DNA of 64,000 nt from Gymnogyps californianus (Eukaryota > Chordata > Aves > Accipitriformes > Cathartidae), in contig NC_059477.1 in the NCBI RefSeq assembly GCF_018139145.2, forward strand, positions 15,363,522-15,427,521. Direction: 5' to 3'. Below are positions 51,652-64,000 of the stretch, piece by piece (positions within the stretch are counted from its first letter, which is position 1; every line of letters starts with the position of its first letter). Position numbers and translations under genes: made by a program. The notes beneath the pieces are model-generated. The model was given only the letters and a program-made list of their open reading frames with translations, made no database searches and had not been told where the DNA came from.

Positions 51652-54600
51652 CTTTAAAAGAAAGGTAAGAAAATTCACATAAACCGGAAAATTTGGGCAA
51701 AGTTTGAAGTTGTTTACAGAAAATAAGACAAAAATTTATCTTAAATGTGAAGAAATAACCTTACCTTCACATCTACAGGGTCTCTTTTCTTAAAAGTATG
51801 CATGAAATAAGACTTCTAAACTACAGCATTTCCTTACATTTCAAGCAGGAACAGCACATCTGTCAGGATTCCTAGGCTGCTATAAAAACATATCAGCCAC
51901 AATAAACTAATGAACCCAATTCTTCATGCAGAGCTTCAGGAAGGGAAGTTCTGATGGCAAAAGCTAATCAAAAGGCTCCTGAAGTTATAGCTTGCTACTT
52001 TTTTCAAGTGCTTGTCCATTACATATTTTCTTGTTGGCATAGAGGCACACTGAGCACTTATGACCAATTGCTCTGGTGGATACATCTACTCTGAGCAAGC
52101 TCATGACTCCATTTTTTCCAAGTACAGCCTAACTGCCCCTCAGATTCCTTCATAATCCCTAATGCAACTGCTGGCTGATTCCACAGCAATAAAAAAGGTT
52201 GAGGGTATGGGATATATGGACATCTTCAGAAAAAATATTGTGACTGCAAATGGTGCAATAGAAAAGGATGATGGTATGGGATATACAGGCATCAGGAAAA
52301 AACCTGGTGACCATAAAGGTGGAACTATTGGTGTGTTTCTACATAAATGGATAAATAAATAGGTAGATATTACTCACATCTTTCAAGCAGTAACCTCTTG
52401 CTAAGGCACATATGTGGACTTTACTTGATCAATGTCTTTATAGATGTGCTCGATTGCAACACTAGAAATCGTGTTGGAGTATTTAATAAAACCACTCCCC
52501 TTGAACTGATAACATGGTAACAATACAATGTTCGGGTTCCCATGCATTGCAAGGCAATTAAGACAAGGTGGCCAAAGCAACTCTTCATAAAGCCCTGCCT
52601 AGATTTTGAATAACCCATAGATTCAGTCAATCAAGACATTTTACGAACTTTGGATTCTAAAGGAACAAAGGGAACTTCTCCCTTTCTATGCTTTCCTCTC
52701 CTGCCTTCTGATGAAGCGGACTGATTTTCTTCCACACTGCAGAAGACAACTCAAGTACAAACAGAAGTGGCAGCTGAAGCACATTCTGAGAATGAAAAAT
52801 CAAGAACTTGTGCTTAGCAGAATAGGGTCAAGAGGGGAAGCAATGGCCACCTTAAATTTTAAATAAATCATGGGGTCCTTTTGAGAACAATTTACACATC
52901 TCCTACCTTTCCGTAGCGTGTTTGTCAGTCAGGCAAAGTCAGTATTTCACTGAAGTCCTGGCTTTGGATTTACACTCAGTTATGCAACAGGAGTCAATGT
53001 TGAAAGTACTTCCAAAATAAACAGTTTTTTACACTGATACAGAAAGGAAACCACTGCAAATGTTAACATCTTGAATACACATCTACTGCTTTCCCAGACC
53101 AACAGAGCCGCACAGTACCTCCACCTTGCAGCTATAGGTAGAGGAAGGGAGGGGCTGTTTTGAGAGGGTTTTTTGCAGCATGAAGACACTGAAGTCAGGG
53201 GGCAGTCCCAATGGATACTGCTGTAGGAAAGAACCATCTTGGCTACACTGAGTTTATGTGCACCAAGAGTCAGAATAACCGCGTTCATTGACAGGAGACA
53301 CTGCCAGAAGAGAAACCTCAAACTTGGAAAAGAAAGGTAGCACGGAGAGAGTTGTAGGAAGGTATTCTTCCAGCACCACCCTCAAGGGTTAGGTTTCGGA
53401 ACTGTAACAGCACTGTCCCAGTGTGTCTGCAGGGGTTATAGGTTACTTGCTCACCTATAGCCTGTGAAGGTTTTCAAGGACAGATCTTACCCTGATTGTA
53501 GAAAACATGGCATGCTCCCAGCATATGGATGTAAAGTCCTAACCACGTTTCTTTCACACCCCATCTTCATCCTTGCAAGTAGCCACTTGGTCATATGTTA
53601 CAAGGTAATTTAATAAGTCAGTTTCAGGAGATGAATATTTTAAATATATGAAAGAGAAAATAGAAGATCTCCTTCAAACAAAAAATAGTGGAAATAACGC
53701 AAGACATCCTGTGGGAAAGCCTAAATACAGTCTTCAGGGGCAAAATAACTGGCTGCACTTCAAAGAGAAAAAATAATGGATGGAGAAATTTACATTTCTT
53801 GAGATCCCAAATGCATACTTTAAAGAAATAAGGGAGTCAATTAAAAGAGGTGCTAGAAACTGCAACACAACAGAATGTAATTGAATAGATTAACAGCAAA
53901 TGAAAAAGCAGACCAACAGTCCCAATATATAAAACTATTATAAACATGGGAATACAGGAAGTAGGCTGCTGCTATTACAGCTGCAAAAGCAGCAATCATC
54001 AGGAGCAATACTGGAAAGTCTCTGCTGAAAAAGGAAAGAGACAGTATGTAACAGTCTCTGCTAAGTGTTAAAGCAGCTTTTACAAGGGTTATGAACAAAT
54101 GTCAATTTGAAACTAGCAAACAGATTTTCCTCTCAAAGGAGAATCTGATAACTATTTCTGGGTCAATAGTCATTGGGACACTACTTCGTCACATCCATTA
54201 CGATTACTGCATTTCTGTAACCTGGACTTCTGTCAGGTTAGTACAGTTACGTCATGCCACATGAAAACTAAAAGGCGTATTCACTGAGATTAGTTTCAGC
54301 CTGGAAAGCTGCTTTTTTTAGCCATTCTCAACAGCCAGGGAAGAGGGATGATGCAGAAGGCTATTCTGGAAGGCAATGCAGCAGAACAATGTAACAGGAC
54401 ATGAGACCAGGCTAGAGCTTATCCAAAATACTCCCCCCAGTCCCCAAATGGATATTGAGTCCTCACCACCCCCGGTTTTTCTCCTCAGATCCAATACCAC
54501 TGCAACCACACTACCTGTAACATAAGGTGACTTCGACCAACTAAAGTAGGCTCTGCTCTGAATCACCTTTTAGTCACTTCTCTCACTCTCCCAATGACAG

Positions 54601-56041
54601 AGAGATTGTCTAACAAGACTGGCCTCTCTAAACTAACAATTGTCTTTGTAAATATCCCTTCCAACTCCCAAAAGTTCACGCAAACTTGGAGAAAGTGAAG
54701 TGTCCTGCATTTCTCATTTTGAAGGAAAGCCTGATGGAAAACTGGAAAGTTTACTGCAATATTTCTAACTGTCCCAAAATCTAGTAACCTTACAGAAGAA
54801 TATGCGGAGTCCTCCACTCCACACACATCTCATGGGCTTAAAGCCTCTGGAGATCTAGTTACATTCTGAAGAGAACACAAAGGACACAACAAATTTGTAA
54901 GGAAAAGATCCCATACAGTTTTGAAAAGAGAGGTTTTGATGCAGGCAAAATCTCATTTGAGAAGGATACATCTTCATTACAAAACTGCACAGGTGAGGCA
55001 ACGAACATTTTAATGATACCAACACTTATGTTCTGATAAAGTTGTATCTTATGTAGGAACTTTCCATGGGTGGAAGAGAATGGCACGTACTATATCTCAG
55101 CAGAATATATTTACCACCAAATATGCAGAAAGTAGTAACTCGAAAAGCTATCAGAAGGCAAAAAGCACAACCTCAGAAACAAGGTAATACCTACACTACA
55201 GAACTACGCTGGTTTTATGAAAACCTATTTTGCAAATATTTATCCCTAAACAGTGAAATTACATATTTGATTTTAGTCTAGAAACCTTGAACATTTGGCT
55301 TACTGTTTAGAAAGTTAAGCCTCAAACTCCCTTGAGATCTCAACAGGTTTTTGTTATATTACAAACAATCACTCAGCTGTCTAAACATATGGATTAAAAG
55401 TAAAAACAAATTACTATTTAAATTGCTACAGCAAATATCTGTGAAATTTGAGGCTATTCTTTTGTGCAACGTCACATTAATTCACAGCCGATCAAAGCAA
55501 ACTGTTACTTAAGGTAATTTGAGATAGATAATAAATGTCAACAGATTTTTAATAAAAGTCATAAGAGGTGAGACTTACGATTTAGCTTAACTAATCATAG
55601 TTTGACAGTACTAGTATTTTTAAAAAAATAAATGCTCAAAAAGCTGCAGCATTTAAAAAAAAAAATCTTATTTCATTTGCAGAACATTAAAAACCATGCC
55701 GTGATGTTGACTCATTCTGAAGGTCTTATGAAGAAAAAATTACAAACAAAACATGGTAAAAATAACAGAAGAATTAGAAAGTGAAGAAAACTATTAAAAA
55801 CCTTAATGTTATTTAAATTAAATAAGCACGATAGGTTCACTAAGACTACGAGAAAATTCCTCTCCTCAAATTTCACCTTATTTGGAGGCTTCAGAAAGAA
55901 AATTACAAAGTTTCTGCCAGGTATCAGTTTTACAGGCATTTTATCTGAAATAAATATTAATCCCCTTACATGAATCACTTAATAAACACAGCATTGTATA
56001 AAATCCTGGCTAGTTAAAAGTATCGGTAAACCAGCACTTAC
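51652..56041 (-). other. PARD3B intron 2-3
   Basis: A 4390-nt phase 2 intron. The only structure noted is a diverged tandem duplication at 52193-52331. Short open frames here (for example 52980-53321) have no recognisable domain and no splice context. Confidence 0.85.
52193..52331. repeat. Diverged tandem duplication, about 70-bp unit
   Basis: Two units lie head to tail (52193-52261 and 52262-52331). Both contain GGTATGGGATATA followed by CATC, a run of A, then GTGAC and AAAGGTGG or AAATGGTG. Similarity is about three quarters by eye. The open frame across it (52162-52362) has no known domain. Confidence 0.7.
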
Positions 56042-56167
56042 TGTGCAAATGTTTTATCTGTAAGGTCCACATGGTTAATCTTCACAATGCATTCATTTTC
56101 ATGGAAAAGCCCATCATGCCTAGATCTGCTATTTTCTTCAATACCACGGATGAAGAGTCCCAGCATC
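56042..56167 (-). CDS. PARD3B: PARD3B local exon 2: middle of PDZ1
   Basis: A 126-nt exon read from 56167 to 56042. It completes the Arg codon begun in exon 1, then reads MLGLFIRGIEENSRSRHDGL, FHENECIVKINHVDLTDKTF and A, and ends with CA of a Gln codon. This is the PDZ1 core: the GLFIRGIEE strand, the HDGLFHENECIVKIN turn, and the start of the second helix. The acceptor is CTTTTAG|GATG and the donor is CACA|GTAAGTG, near consensus although the last exon base is A. Both borders are phase 2 and the length is a multiple of three. PDZ1 of PAR-3 proteins is known as the partner-binding domain for PAR-6 and junction proteins; the same role here is inferred from homology. Confidence 0.93.
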
Positions 56168-58487
56168 CTAAAAGGCAAAAAAAAAAAGTGAAAACGATCC
56201 GTTTTCTGCTGGTATGAATTACAGCAAATAAAAATAGATATTAATCTCTACTGTGTATGAGATGAGATAGAGTAGACCATTATGAAGTGCTTAACCTAGA
56301 GAAAGGATTTCCAAGCTTGCTCTTTAACTAAAAGGGAGGGGATTGCAAGAAACACCAAGAAAAATTGCTGGACACTAATGCTATACTACTTGCCAGAACT
56401 TCAGGAAGCACTAAGTCCTGTAGGTCATACTTGGAGAAACAGAGAAAAACACCTAGATCTCCCCATCCAGTTAAAAATTTGAACGTAGCTTATGCAATAT
56501 TTTTCTGCCACTAAGTAAGATTACATTGCTTCAAAGAAAAACACAAACAGATTAGAAGTGATTTTTCTAACTCGACTATAATAAACTAAACGGGCATTAA
56601 AACATGATAAAAAAGAACCACTATTTCTACATCTGAAAAGTCTCTGAAACTTTTCAGTTGCCAAAGCCCCTTGTTTTCATACATGACAGCAATACTATTT
56701 ATTCATGTGGCAGGAGAGCAGCAGAACATCAAAACCTAAGTTGTTTGTTACCAGGTTATGTGCAAATTGAAAACTGAGGTGCAGCACAGAAACTTCTGAT
56801 AATGCGTTAAGTGAACAAGTGTGGGTGGTGCAAAATTCCAGTGTGGCTAACTCTGCTGGGAGTGCTAGGCTATTTCTGACCTACCTGGATCATCTCTGTA
56901 TTGCAGAATACAACTCAAAATAGATATCCAATGATACCAGTATAATGTCCAAAAAACCTGACAATTGAGTGTTTGTGAAGACCTTTTATAATCAAGTTTT
57001 ATCCAGTAAATTCCATACCACATCAGCATCAAAGACACATGACCTTTAGAGACCATTTTCTATTGGTTATACTCCATAAAATATTAATGTGCTATTTCCA
57101 ATGTGCCAGCACTCCAATCACAAAACACAAGTCTTGTATTTTTTCTCTGATTCATAACTGCCCCTCATATTTAAGTCCATTCAACAGATTCAGAGTATGC
57201 CATTAACTATTTCAAATGACACTATATTCACCGTGCATCTGATTTTAGATTTACTGTATAAGAAGATTTAAAAATTTGTATTTATGTCATATCAATGTAC
57301 TTTAAGTGAAAACTTGGTTCCTACTGAATATTACTTCTTCAAAACATCTAACAGAAAAAAATGATTTAATCTATCGCATAAAGATTCTCTTGCAACCTGT
57401 GTTACCCTTCACTAAAGGATTCAAAGGGGCAGTGGTGGTGAGGGGCCACAGCCCTATTGATGACAAACATCCAACTAGTGGCAATCAAAAACCTAAACCC
57501 TAAGAACTAATGAAATACAATTACATTAAGATGCAAACCAATAAAAGTAGAGAAATAAAAGAAATTACAAATTAAGTCTGTTGCTCGCTAATCCTGTTGT
57601 GCTTAGATGCTGCATCCAGGACTGCCCACTTGTCTGAAACTTGGTGTGTGTGCTGTAGCACCTGAATGAGTGGCTTGAGTCACATATGCTGTGGCAGCTT
57701 AAATTCGTTGCTCCATTACTTTTTTCCACAGCCTCAATTTTACCATTATTTTAATGGACTAATAAATTGTAATTTCCTTTTTTAGTGATATCTAAGTGCA
57801 AAAGAAAGGGGAAAATTATTTCCATTAGTTTTGTAGTTCCTGTATAAACTAAGATTTTGTAAATTAATACAACGTTTTGACTACCTCTGGAAAAATTTTG
57901 CTTTGCAGCAGCACTAGGCTAAAGCCAGCATTACCTTATTCAAAGGTAATTTTACAACTGAAATACCAGACCAAGTTAGTCATGGCCAGCGTGCCCCCAC
58001 AAATTGTGTCTTGTCATTAACAGAAATAAAAGATGCTCTTCTGTACTTTCTCATGTTATGATGAGTTAAAATTTATACACTAGTCTCAGGCTTGATTAAA
58101 TAAGAGGGACAAGCGATTTAAGTCAGTCTAGTGCTTTTAGAAAGATATCGGTATGGTTCTGCCAAGGGTCATTAAAATTTCAAGACAACCATCTAAACAA
58201 GTAGTCCATCTGTCAAAAACCCCTTTGCTCCAAGGGATCCCCAAAAGCATTTGTAAATAAGGACATATTAACGCGCATGCAATGTAGACCAAGGAACTCC
58301 ATTTTTTTTTCATGGAAGTCTTTAAAAGCTGCACCCAACATAGTGATACTTCAGTACGGAACTGTATTACAGTCACAATAATTATGGATTTTACTAGCTT
58401 GCAATTTCATCACATTTTTTACCTAATGATCTTGAAATACAGTGTACACACTACAATCCTTATGGCATGCCTATAACAGAGAACTAT

Positions 58488-58605
58488 TGTCTGCATTTCA
58501 TGATGGGGTAACAAACATAAGTGTCTTTCTCAAGACAAAGAGGCAGCCTGCAAAGCCAAGGACACAACTCAGACCTCCTACAGTTCCCATCAAAGACCAA
58601 CTTTC
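58488..58605 (-). mobile_element. MIR-type SINE remnant, minus orientation
   Basis: Read on plus, TGCATTTCATGATGGGGTAA, then TCTCAAGACAAAGAGGCAGC and ACACAACTCAGACCTCCTAC follow the reverse complement of a MIR-type SINE (the usual CATTTTACAGATGGGGAAAC, CCAAGGTCACACAGC and CAGATCTCCTGA series). Diverged, borders approximate. Confidence 0.6.
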
Positions 58606-59312
58606 TTCTTAAGAGAGTGATGACATTTTTCCGGGCAGAAGGTGGAGATCTATTTTCCTTTTTGGCAAATAGAACATTCTGAATGAATTTGGGTCCACTT
58701 ACAAACTCTGATCTTGCCGAGAAAACATTTACACACACAGACCTTTACATGGCAATTTAATCCTTGACATTCTCTGTCCTACATGAAACTTGACAAGTAA
58801 AGAAACATTTAAGGATTAGATAATTTTTACCTTTGCAATAATTGTCTTTGTGTTACAGGCAGCCATTTTACTATAGTGTCATTTATGGCACTAGCAATTT
58901 CCCATCTCTTATTCAGGGCTGCCAGTGTCAAATTAACTCTCTGGCTAAGCCACTGTATGTCAAATTTCATCCTAGAATTTTTTTTTTTTTTAAGAACACA
59001 TCTGAGTTACATAGCTTGGAAAACAGTTATAATGAAAATGCTGACCCAGTCTTAACTACAATACATCAATATGAGCACGCTGCTATAATAGGCTTTTGTG
59101 ATCTCAGGAGACTATGTTAAATCATTTATAATTGAAGTAATTGTATTGTGACAAAGAAAGGTTCATGGTGTAGTGCACATTTTATAAACGCTATACAACC
59201 AAATCTGAAAGGTGGCTTGAAAAATATGAGGCATGACCAGGCAAGCAAATTTTTTTACTTTTCTTGTCTGATATGTCACTAAGGAAGGGCCTATACAGAG
59301 AAATCCAACTGG

Positions 59313-59414
59313 AAAAAAAAAAACCACAACAACAAACCCAAACAAAAAAACCCCCACACAACCAAAACCAAACCCCACATCCACAAAACCAACCCAACAC
59401 CACAAAAAACCACC
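59313..59414. repeat. A/C-only low-complexity tract (G/U-rich in the transcript)
   Basis: Of 102 bases, 101 are A or C; the only exception is a T at 59380. It is not a clean microsatellite but a mixture of CCAAA, CCACA and A-runs. In PARD3B RNA it would be a G/U-rich stretch about 285 nt past the exon 1 donor. Confidence 0.9.
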
Positions 59415-59698
59415 TCCTAGCCCCCACACCTTTAGCATTACACTATTCTACAGAGAGTCTAGTCTACCATTCAGAGAATAAAAAGAGAGGCAACTAAAAG
59501 GACATATATGAACAAAGTGGCTGGTATTGTCTTATACGTAACTTAGACTAGTAAATATTTTGGTAATGGAAGACAGTGTCATAGACCAATTTTCTTTTAA
59601 GCATTTCTTTTCCTTATGGTTAAATAGGTATTTTAAGAGAACCACAACTGAAATACTTTCATTAATATACTTCTTGAGCAATGCAGAAAATATCTTAC

Positions 59699-59785
59699 CT
59701 TCCACTCAAAGATGAAAAAAAGGGCACTACATGTATTCCCAAGGGTCCACCTTCCCCAGAAATCTCCACTGTTTTTGTCATTTCA
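59699..59785 (-). CDS. PARD3B: PARD3B local exon 1: start of PDZ1
   Basis: An 87-nt exon read from 59785 to 59699. It opens with the last base of a codon, then EMTKTVEISGEGG, and runs through PLGIHVVPFFSSLSG, ending with two bases (AG) of an Arg codon. GGPLGIHV is the first strand and carboxylate-binding loop of PDZ1, with PLGI in place of the usual GLGF. The acceptor is a T-rich stretch ending TTTTTTAG and the donor is AAG|GTAAGATA, a strong consensus site. Both borders are phase 2 and the length is a multiple of three, so skipping would keep the frame but remove the PDZ1 binding loop. The exon before it, expected to encode the acidic linker after the oligomerisation domain, was not found up to 64000. 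Confidence 0.92.
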
Positions 59786-60081
59786 CTAAAAAAGAGCACA
59801 GTGAAACATATCTCTCATGCTTCTTCACAGAATTCTCTGCGTTAAAAACAAATTCCTGATTGATTAGACAGCAGAAAGGATAGAAAAAATATTTGACTCA
59901 GAGCTCACTAATATATAAAAATATGATGAAATGTAAAATGGCTATCAAATTCTTTACTTTTTTTAGATTAGCATTTGTGTACTTCGAAAGGAAAAGACAC
60001 CAAGTACTAGACATTTTGCTAAGCCAACTCTTAAGTAAATTAACCAGAATATTAAAGAATAAGCTTTTATGTCAGGAGACC

Positions 60082-60668
60082 TGTCCTGGTTTCAGCTGGG
60101 ATAGTTAATTTTCTTCCTAGTAGCTGGTACAGTGCTGTGTTTTGGATTTAGTGTGAGAATAATGTTGATAACACACTGAGGTTTTAGTTGTTGCCAAGTA
60201 GCGCTTATCCCAAGTTAAGGATTTTTCAGTTTCCCATGCTCTGCCAGCAAGCAGGTGTGCAAGAAGCTGGGAAGGAGCAGAGCCGGGGCAGCTGACCCGA
60301 GCTAGCCAAAGGGATATTCCATACCATAGAACGTCATGCCCAGTATATAAACAGGGGGGAGTTGGCCGGGAGGGGCGGATCACTGCTGGGGCATCGGTCA
60401 GCGGGTGGTGAGCAATTGCATTGTGCATCACTGTTTTTTTCTCAGGTTTTATTTCTTTTCTTCTTTTTCTTGTTATATTCCTTTTTGTTGTTGTTATTAT
60501 TAGATTTTTATTATTGTTGTTAGTATTATATTTTATTTTACTTTAGTCATTAAACTGTTCTTAACCCACAAGTTTTACTTTTTTTCTGATTCTCCTCTCT
60601 GTCCCACTGGAAGCGAGGAGTGAGCAGCTGCATGGTGCTTAGTTGCTGGCTGGGGTTAAACCACGACA
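60082..60668 (+). mobile_element. Solo LTR of an endogenous retrovirus, plus orientation
   Basis: A 587-bp element that begins TGTCCTGGTTTCAG and ends TTAAACCACGACA, so it has the TG...CA ends of an LTR. A TATA box (60344-60351) and an ATTAAA polyadenylation signal (60549-60554) lie about 200 bp apart in the sense direction, as expected for U3-R. A T/A-rich (TTA)n segment lies just before the ATTAAA. The flanks AGACC and AGACA suggest a 5-bp target duplication with one change; 5 bp is typical of ERVL-type elements. No internal viral sequence adjoins it. It points against PARD3B. The family resembles LTRs common in neoavian birds; the exact family name was not determined. Confidence 0.88.
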
Positions 60669-61989
60669 AGACACTTCATCATTAAAGAAAAAAAAGCTTA
60701 TTCTACATGTTCTTAATTTAAGCTCCACATGAGCTGCTTCAGTCAATTTCCCCATATGGACACATTATAAACATGAAGATCACACATTAAGGACATCAAG
60801 CCAATAAGCAAATCAGTCAAATCATATTTATATATCTTGATTTCTGCCCTTAGTTGCATACAACCTCACTGACAAACAAAGAACAAAACAAATTGTAATC
60901 AAAAGTGCAACTCGGCTCATTTATCAGGAAGTTTCCTTCCTCAAACACCATTATAAAAAACCTCTATGTTATCTCTGACGGATTTTTGCTGTTTCGTGGC
61001 TATGTGCTGTTTCATTTCCTATTGAGTATTTTACACTGCCAGCCTTACAGTGACCTTAACTCTATTCTGGGTGACCATAATTTGAAAAGGAAGGTACTTG
61101 AATTGGCTAGTATGTTTAAAAAGAGAAAAGGAAAAAAAAAAAAAAAAGAAGAGAGAAATGAGTAAGGTCTGTATTCTAGCTGATCACGTTCCTTCTTTCT
61201 ATACTAGTCTACATCTCCTGTAACACCCCCTCCCGTCAAATTGTACTGAACACCATCAACACTCAGGATTAGTGGCCAGTGGACAACTACTGGGTATTTC
61301 CATTTACATTAGAACACCCTAATGCATTCAAGCTATAAGAAACTCTACGCTTGCACACCAATCCTATAGCATTTACAGAACATGTAAAACTGAACCAAAT
61401 GGCCACTTTATATACTGCCATGAGTTAAAGACTCAGTCGAACTGATGCAAGTGCAGGCTGCTGTTGAGAAAAAGACTTCTGACCTTTCTCCAAAAACCAT
61501 GCAACAGATCTCTAGAGCACACATTTGCAAGATGAGAAAGATGACCAAGCCGACTCTTCCACACCACCCTACCCTCCCCCCCAACAACTTCTTCTGGGAT
61601 CAGCTGACTGATCTCACTGACCCAGGGTCTTATGATCTTTTGATTTGATGCAAGAATCAGCAGAAATGCACAGGTCTAAGGGAGGAATCTGCGACCACCC
61701 TAGAAGCGGCACACAGTTAGTTACACCAGATCAGATACAACATAAAAATACATAGCACTGCTAAGCCCTCTCACAAGGAGGACAATTACTGCAAATGATC
61801 TTAGACAAATTCTGGCATTGCTTCCTAATAACGCAGGAATATTTTTTTTGTTGTTACAAACCTTTATCCAGTTGCACAATGATTAATCAGAAGCAACTTT
61901 CCCTAGATACAATAATTCTTAGCTTGGTCAGCTAAATATGGAATAAGACCGGAAAATAAGTTTATATAATTTTCTTTTGGTTTTGGAGT

Positions 61990-62042
61990 TTGGGAAGGGG
62001 CAAGGGGTTTGTTTGTTGGGAGTTTTGGGGAGGGGTTTTTTG
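61990..62042. repeat. G/T-rich tract with repeated G-runs
   Basis: Six G-runs of three or four (as in TGGGAAGGGGCAAGGGG) lie within about 50 bases of G and T. It is a possible quadruplex on plus and resembles the tract near 34495-34550. Confidence 0.75.
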
Positions 62043-64000
62043 GTAAATTATTCTTCCAAAAATGCTGACACTGGAATTAATTTATATTCCATAAAAATGA
62101 AATGGACAGACTCTGAACAACAAACCACCACTGATCCCAACGTAACAGATTTTCATGTTACTATATTTATAACACAGGCACGATCAACAGGCATTTCTAT
62201 TTGCTGATTTTTTGTTTTCTGTATTCCCCTGTCTTCATGAAGCAAACAGGGAAATCCTGACAAACTCTTCCTGTAAGATTTTTTTAGAAGACATTTTTTG
62301 GTAGTGAAACTGGTCAGAAAAGCTAATCAGGGTGGTTACCAAAAACTCAAAAATGCATGCATAGGAATTTAACTCTTCTTTCAGTTCCATTTTCTACTTC
62401 CTCCAGTTCCCTTAACAGACAAGAAAATAATTAAAGGGCTACTTTTATTGTCTTTCGAACTTCTACAGAATCAAAACATACAAGCAAATTAAGTAGCCAA
62501 ATCCTATAGATCCAGAAAATAATCAGAAGTAGTGAATGGGCTTTCATTTGTACAGGGAAAATTTAAATAAGTTACAGTTGTCCCCAGATAACCCTGTATT
62601 GCTTAAGTACTTAAGGGAAGAGTTGTCTTCCTAAGCAACTGTAAAATAGAGCAGGAATTTTTTTGAGGGCTATCATGATAGACAGGTTAGCTGTCACATT
62701 AAATCAATGCACTTATAAGTAGGCTCAAAGCCGAAGTTTATTTTTAAATCTAACATGAAATCCACACACTAAGAAAAACAGGTTTCTTTGTGAAAACAAA
62801 TAGCCCACATGTACATTGTGTATTACTTTTAAAAACATTGTGGCACATCCTAAAAGATATGGATGTACTAAAGCACTAAATATCCAGAAAAAGAGCACAC
62901 TGTATACATATATATAAAAGGTACTTTAGAATTATGATTTTAATCAAAAATCTATGAGCCAGAAAGACTTTTCATTCTCAAATGTGATTCTTAGTTACAT
63001 CTGAGAAGAAAACTGCCCTTCACAACAACTTTAATAGATCTTTGAGAACATGTTATTTTTATATTATACCTATGAAAGCCTGACAGTTAAAAAATTAAAA
63101 AGCAGGATATCTGGGATTCAGCTTTTTGTTGTTGTTGTTTAGGAACCTCAATGATTAGAGACTTGGAAAAATCTGACATCATTCACTCATGCTGGCCATC
63201 TTCCAGCAGGTTTAATCTTCCCAAAAGAACAGCTGAATTCCAGCAGTGTACTATACCACACTAGCTTACAGTTTACACTATACTGGATAGAGTATTCAGG
63301 AACACGGCACAGCTGAATGAGATCCTAAACAGCATGAGCTTTAAGAATACTAATTACTAAACTCCACAGGCACAAGGGACACCAAGATGCTGGGACTCTT
63401 CAGTTTGATAGAGTCAAGTTAAAAAACTGAAAGAAGGGGGTGGGAGAATGCAGAATGGCTTTCCACTACTGGTTGATAGCTGTGATCTTGACAACAGAGA
63501 GGGTAATTTATGGATTTTCTGCAATATTCAACACATTTAAAAAACAAACAAACCCCCAAAATAGGAAAAAATTAAATTCCAAAAGTTAGTAACCTACTAG
63601 TGACCTAGTCCTATTTTAAATCTCCCCTATACATCTTAAATGCATTTTGCAGTAAAAAAAAAAACAAGTCTGGCCTATCAAGTCAGTATAAAAGACCTGG
63701 AGTCCAATTGCTAGCTGGGGATGAGAAGCTGGGAGCATCAGTGAGCGATGCACAGGGGGTGCCTCAGTGTGCTACAATGCCAGTATCTCCTGCGTGTTCT
63801 TCAAGGAGCAGACAGAGCTCCTGCCTCAGACAATACTCTCCTTGCTGAGTTTGCAACCCAATTTCTATGGAATACATACAGATACAGTCTTACAGCAATC
63901 AAAATAAGTGAACTTTTAAAAAGCATTTATCTCACTGAAATTTATCAGAATTGCAAGGTTCACCCCAACTAGAAACACGGCACTCGGGCTTCTTCAAATG

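Larger units (their letters stand above)
56168..59698 (-). other. PARD3B intron 1-2
   Basis: A 3531-nt phase 2 intron. It holds the A/C-only tract at 59313-59414, about 285 nt past the exon 1 donor, and a MIR-like remnant at about 58488-58605. The remainder is AT-rich with nothing else recognised. Confidence 0.85.
59786..64000 (-). other. PARD3B intron upstream of local exon 1 (partial)
   Basis: This is intron sequence, 5' of exon 1 in gene order, running off the right edge. It contains the plus-oriented solo LTR at 60082-60668, an A-rich run near 61128-61147 and G-run tracts near 61990-62042. The rest is AT-rich unique-looking DNA. I looked for the acidic linker exon expected before EMTKTVEIS and did not find it. 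Confidence 0.8.

Noticed and set aside
59163..59438. Gly/Val/Phe-rich minus-strand open frames
   Set aside because: Produced by translating the A/C-only low-complexity tract; not a protein.
60117..60431. 104-codon minus-strand open frame
   Set aside because: Lies wholly inside the solo LTR and is the antisense of U3-R sequence; similar frames occur in the other LTR copies (for example 37896-38177 and 43511-43750).

Overview
The window is vertebrate nuclear DNA, AT-rich and almost all intronic. It is most likely from a bird outside the chicken lineage. The evidence is short spliced exons with GT-AG borders, old CR1-type and MIR-type elements, and four copies of an LTR family of the kind common in neoavian birds. 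No prokaryotic operon, rRNA, tRNA or CRISPR array was seen.

One gene explains all the coding signal: a stretch of PARD3B (PAR-3-like cell polarity scaffold) on the minus strand, read from high to low coordinates. Ten internal exons were placed by joining translations across splice sites (59785-59699, 56167-56042, 51651-51293, 49621-49482, 48714-48586, 33804-33619, 26766-26596, 23122-22993, 17314-17215, 15044-14929). Their phases agree at every junction, giving one open frame of 514 complete codons. It covers PDZ1 (exons 1-3), a linker, PDZ2 (exons 4-5), PDZ3 (exons 6-7), a variable linker (8-9) and a KASKSMDL region (exon 10). The 5' exons (N-terminal oligomerisation domain) should lie beyond 64000, and the 3' exons (C-terminal region) beyond position 1. 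Neither end of the gene is in the window. Exon numbers here are local.

The introns hold four full-length solo LTRs of one family (30460-31041, 37881-38480, 43496-44091, 60082-60668), a 34-bp orphan piece of the same LTR, an old CR1/L3-like LINE 3' region, a second CR1-like scrap, two MIR-type SINE remnants, one older dispersed repeat, and several tandem, inverted and low-complexity tracts. A pair of diverged direct repeats flanks exon 7. Three of the four LTRs point the same way as the gene and so bring a TATA box and an ATTAAA signal in the sense direction.

I found no convincing new biological system. The points most worth checking are the repeat pair around exon 7, the sense-oriented LTRs, the weak donor with an immediate stop after exon 9, a 102-base tract with no G and a single T near exon 1, and a three-armed inverted repeat in the intron after exon 8.
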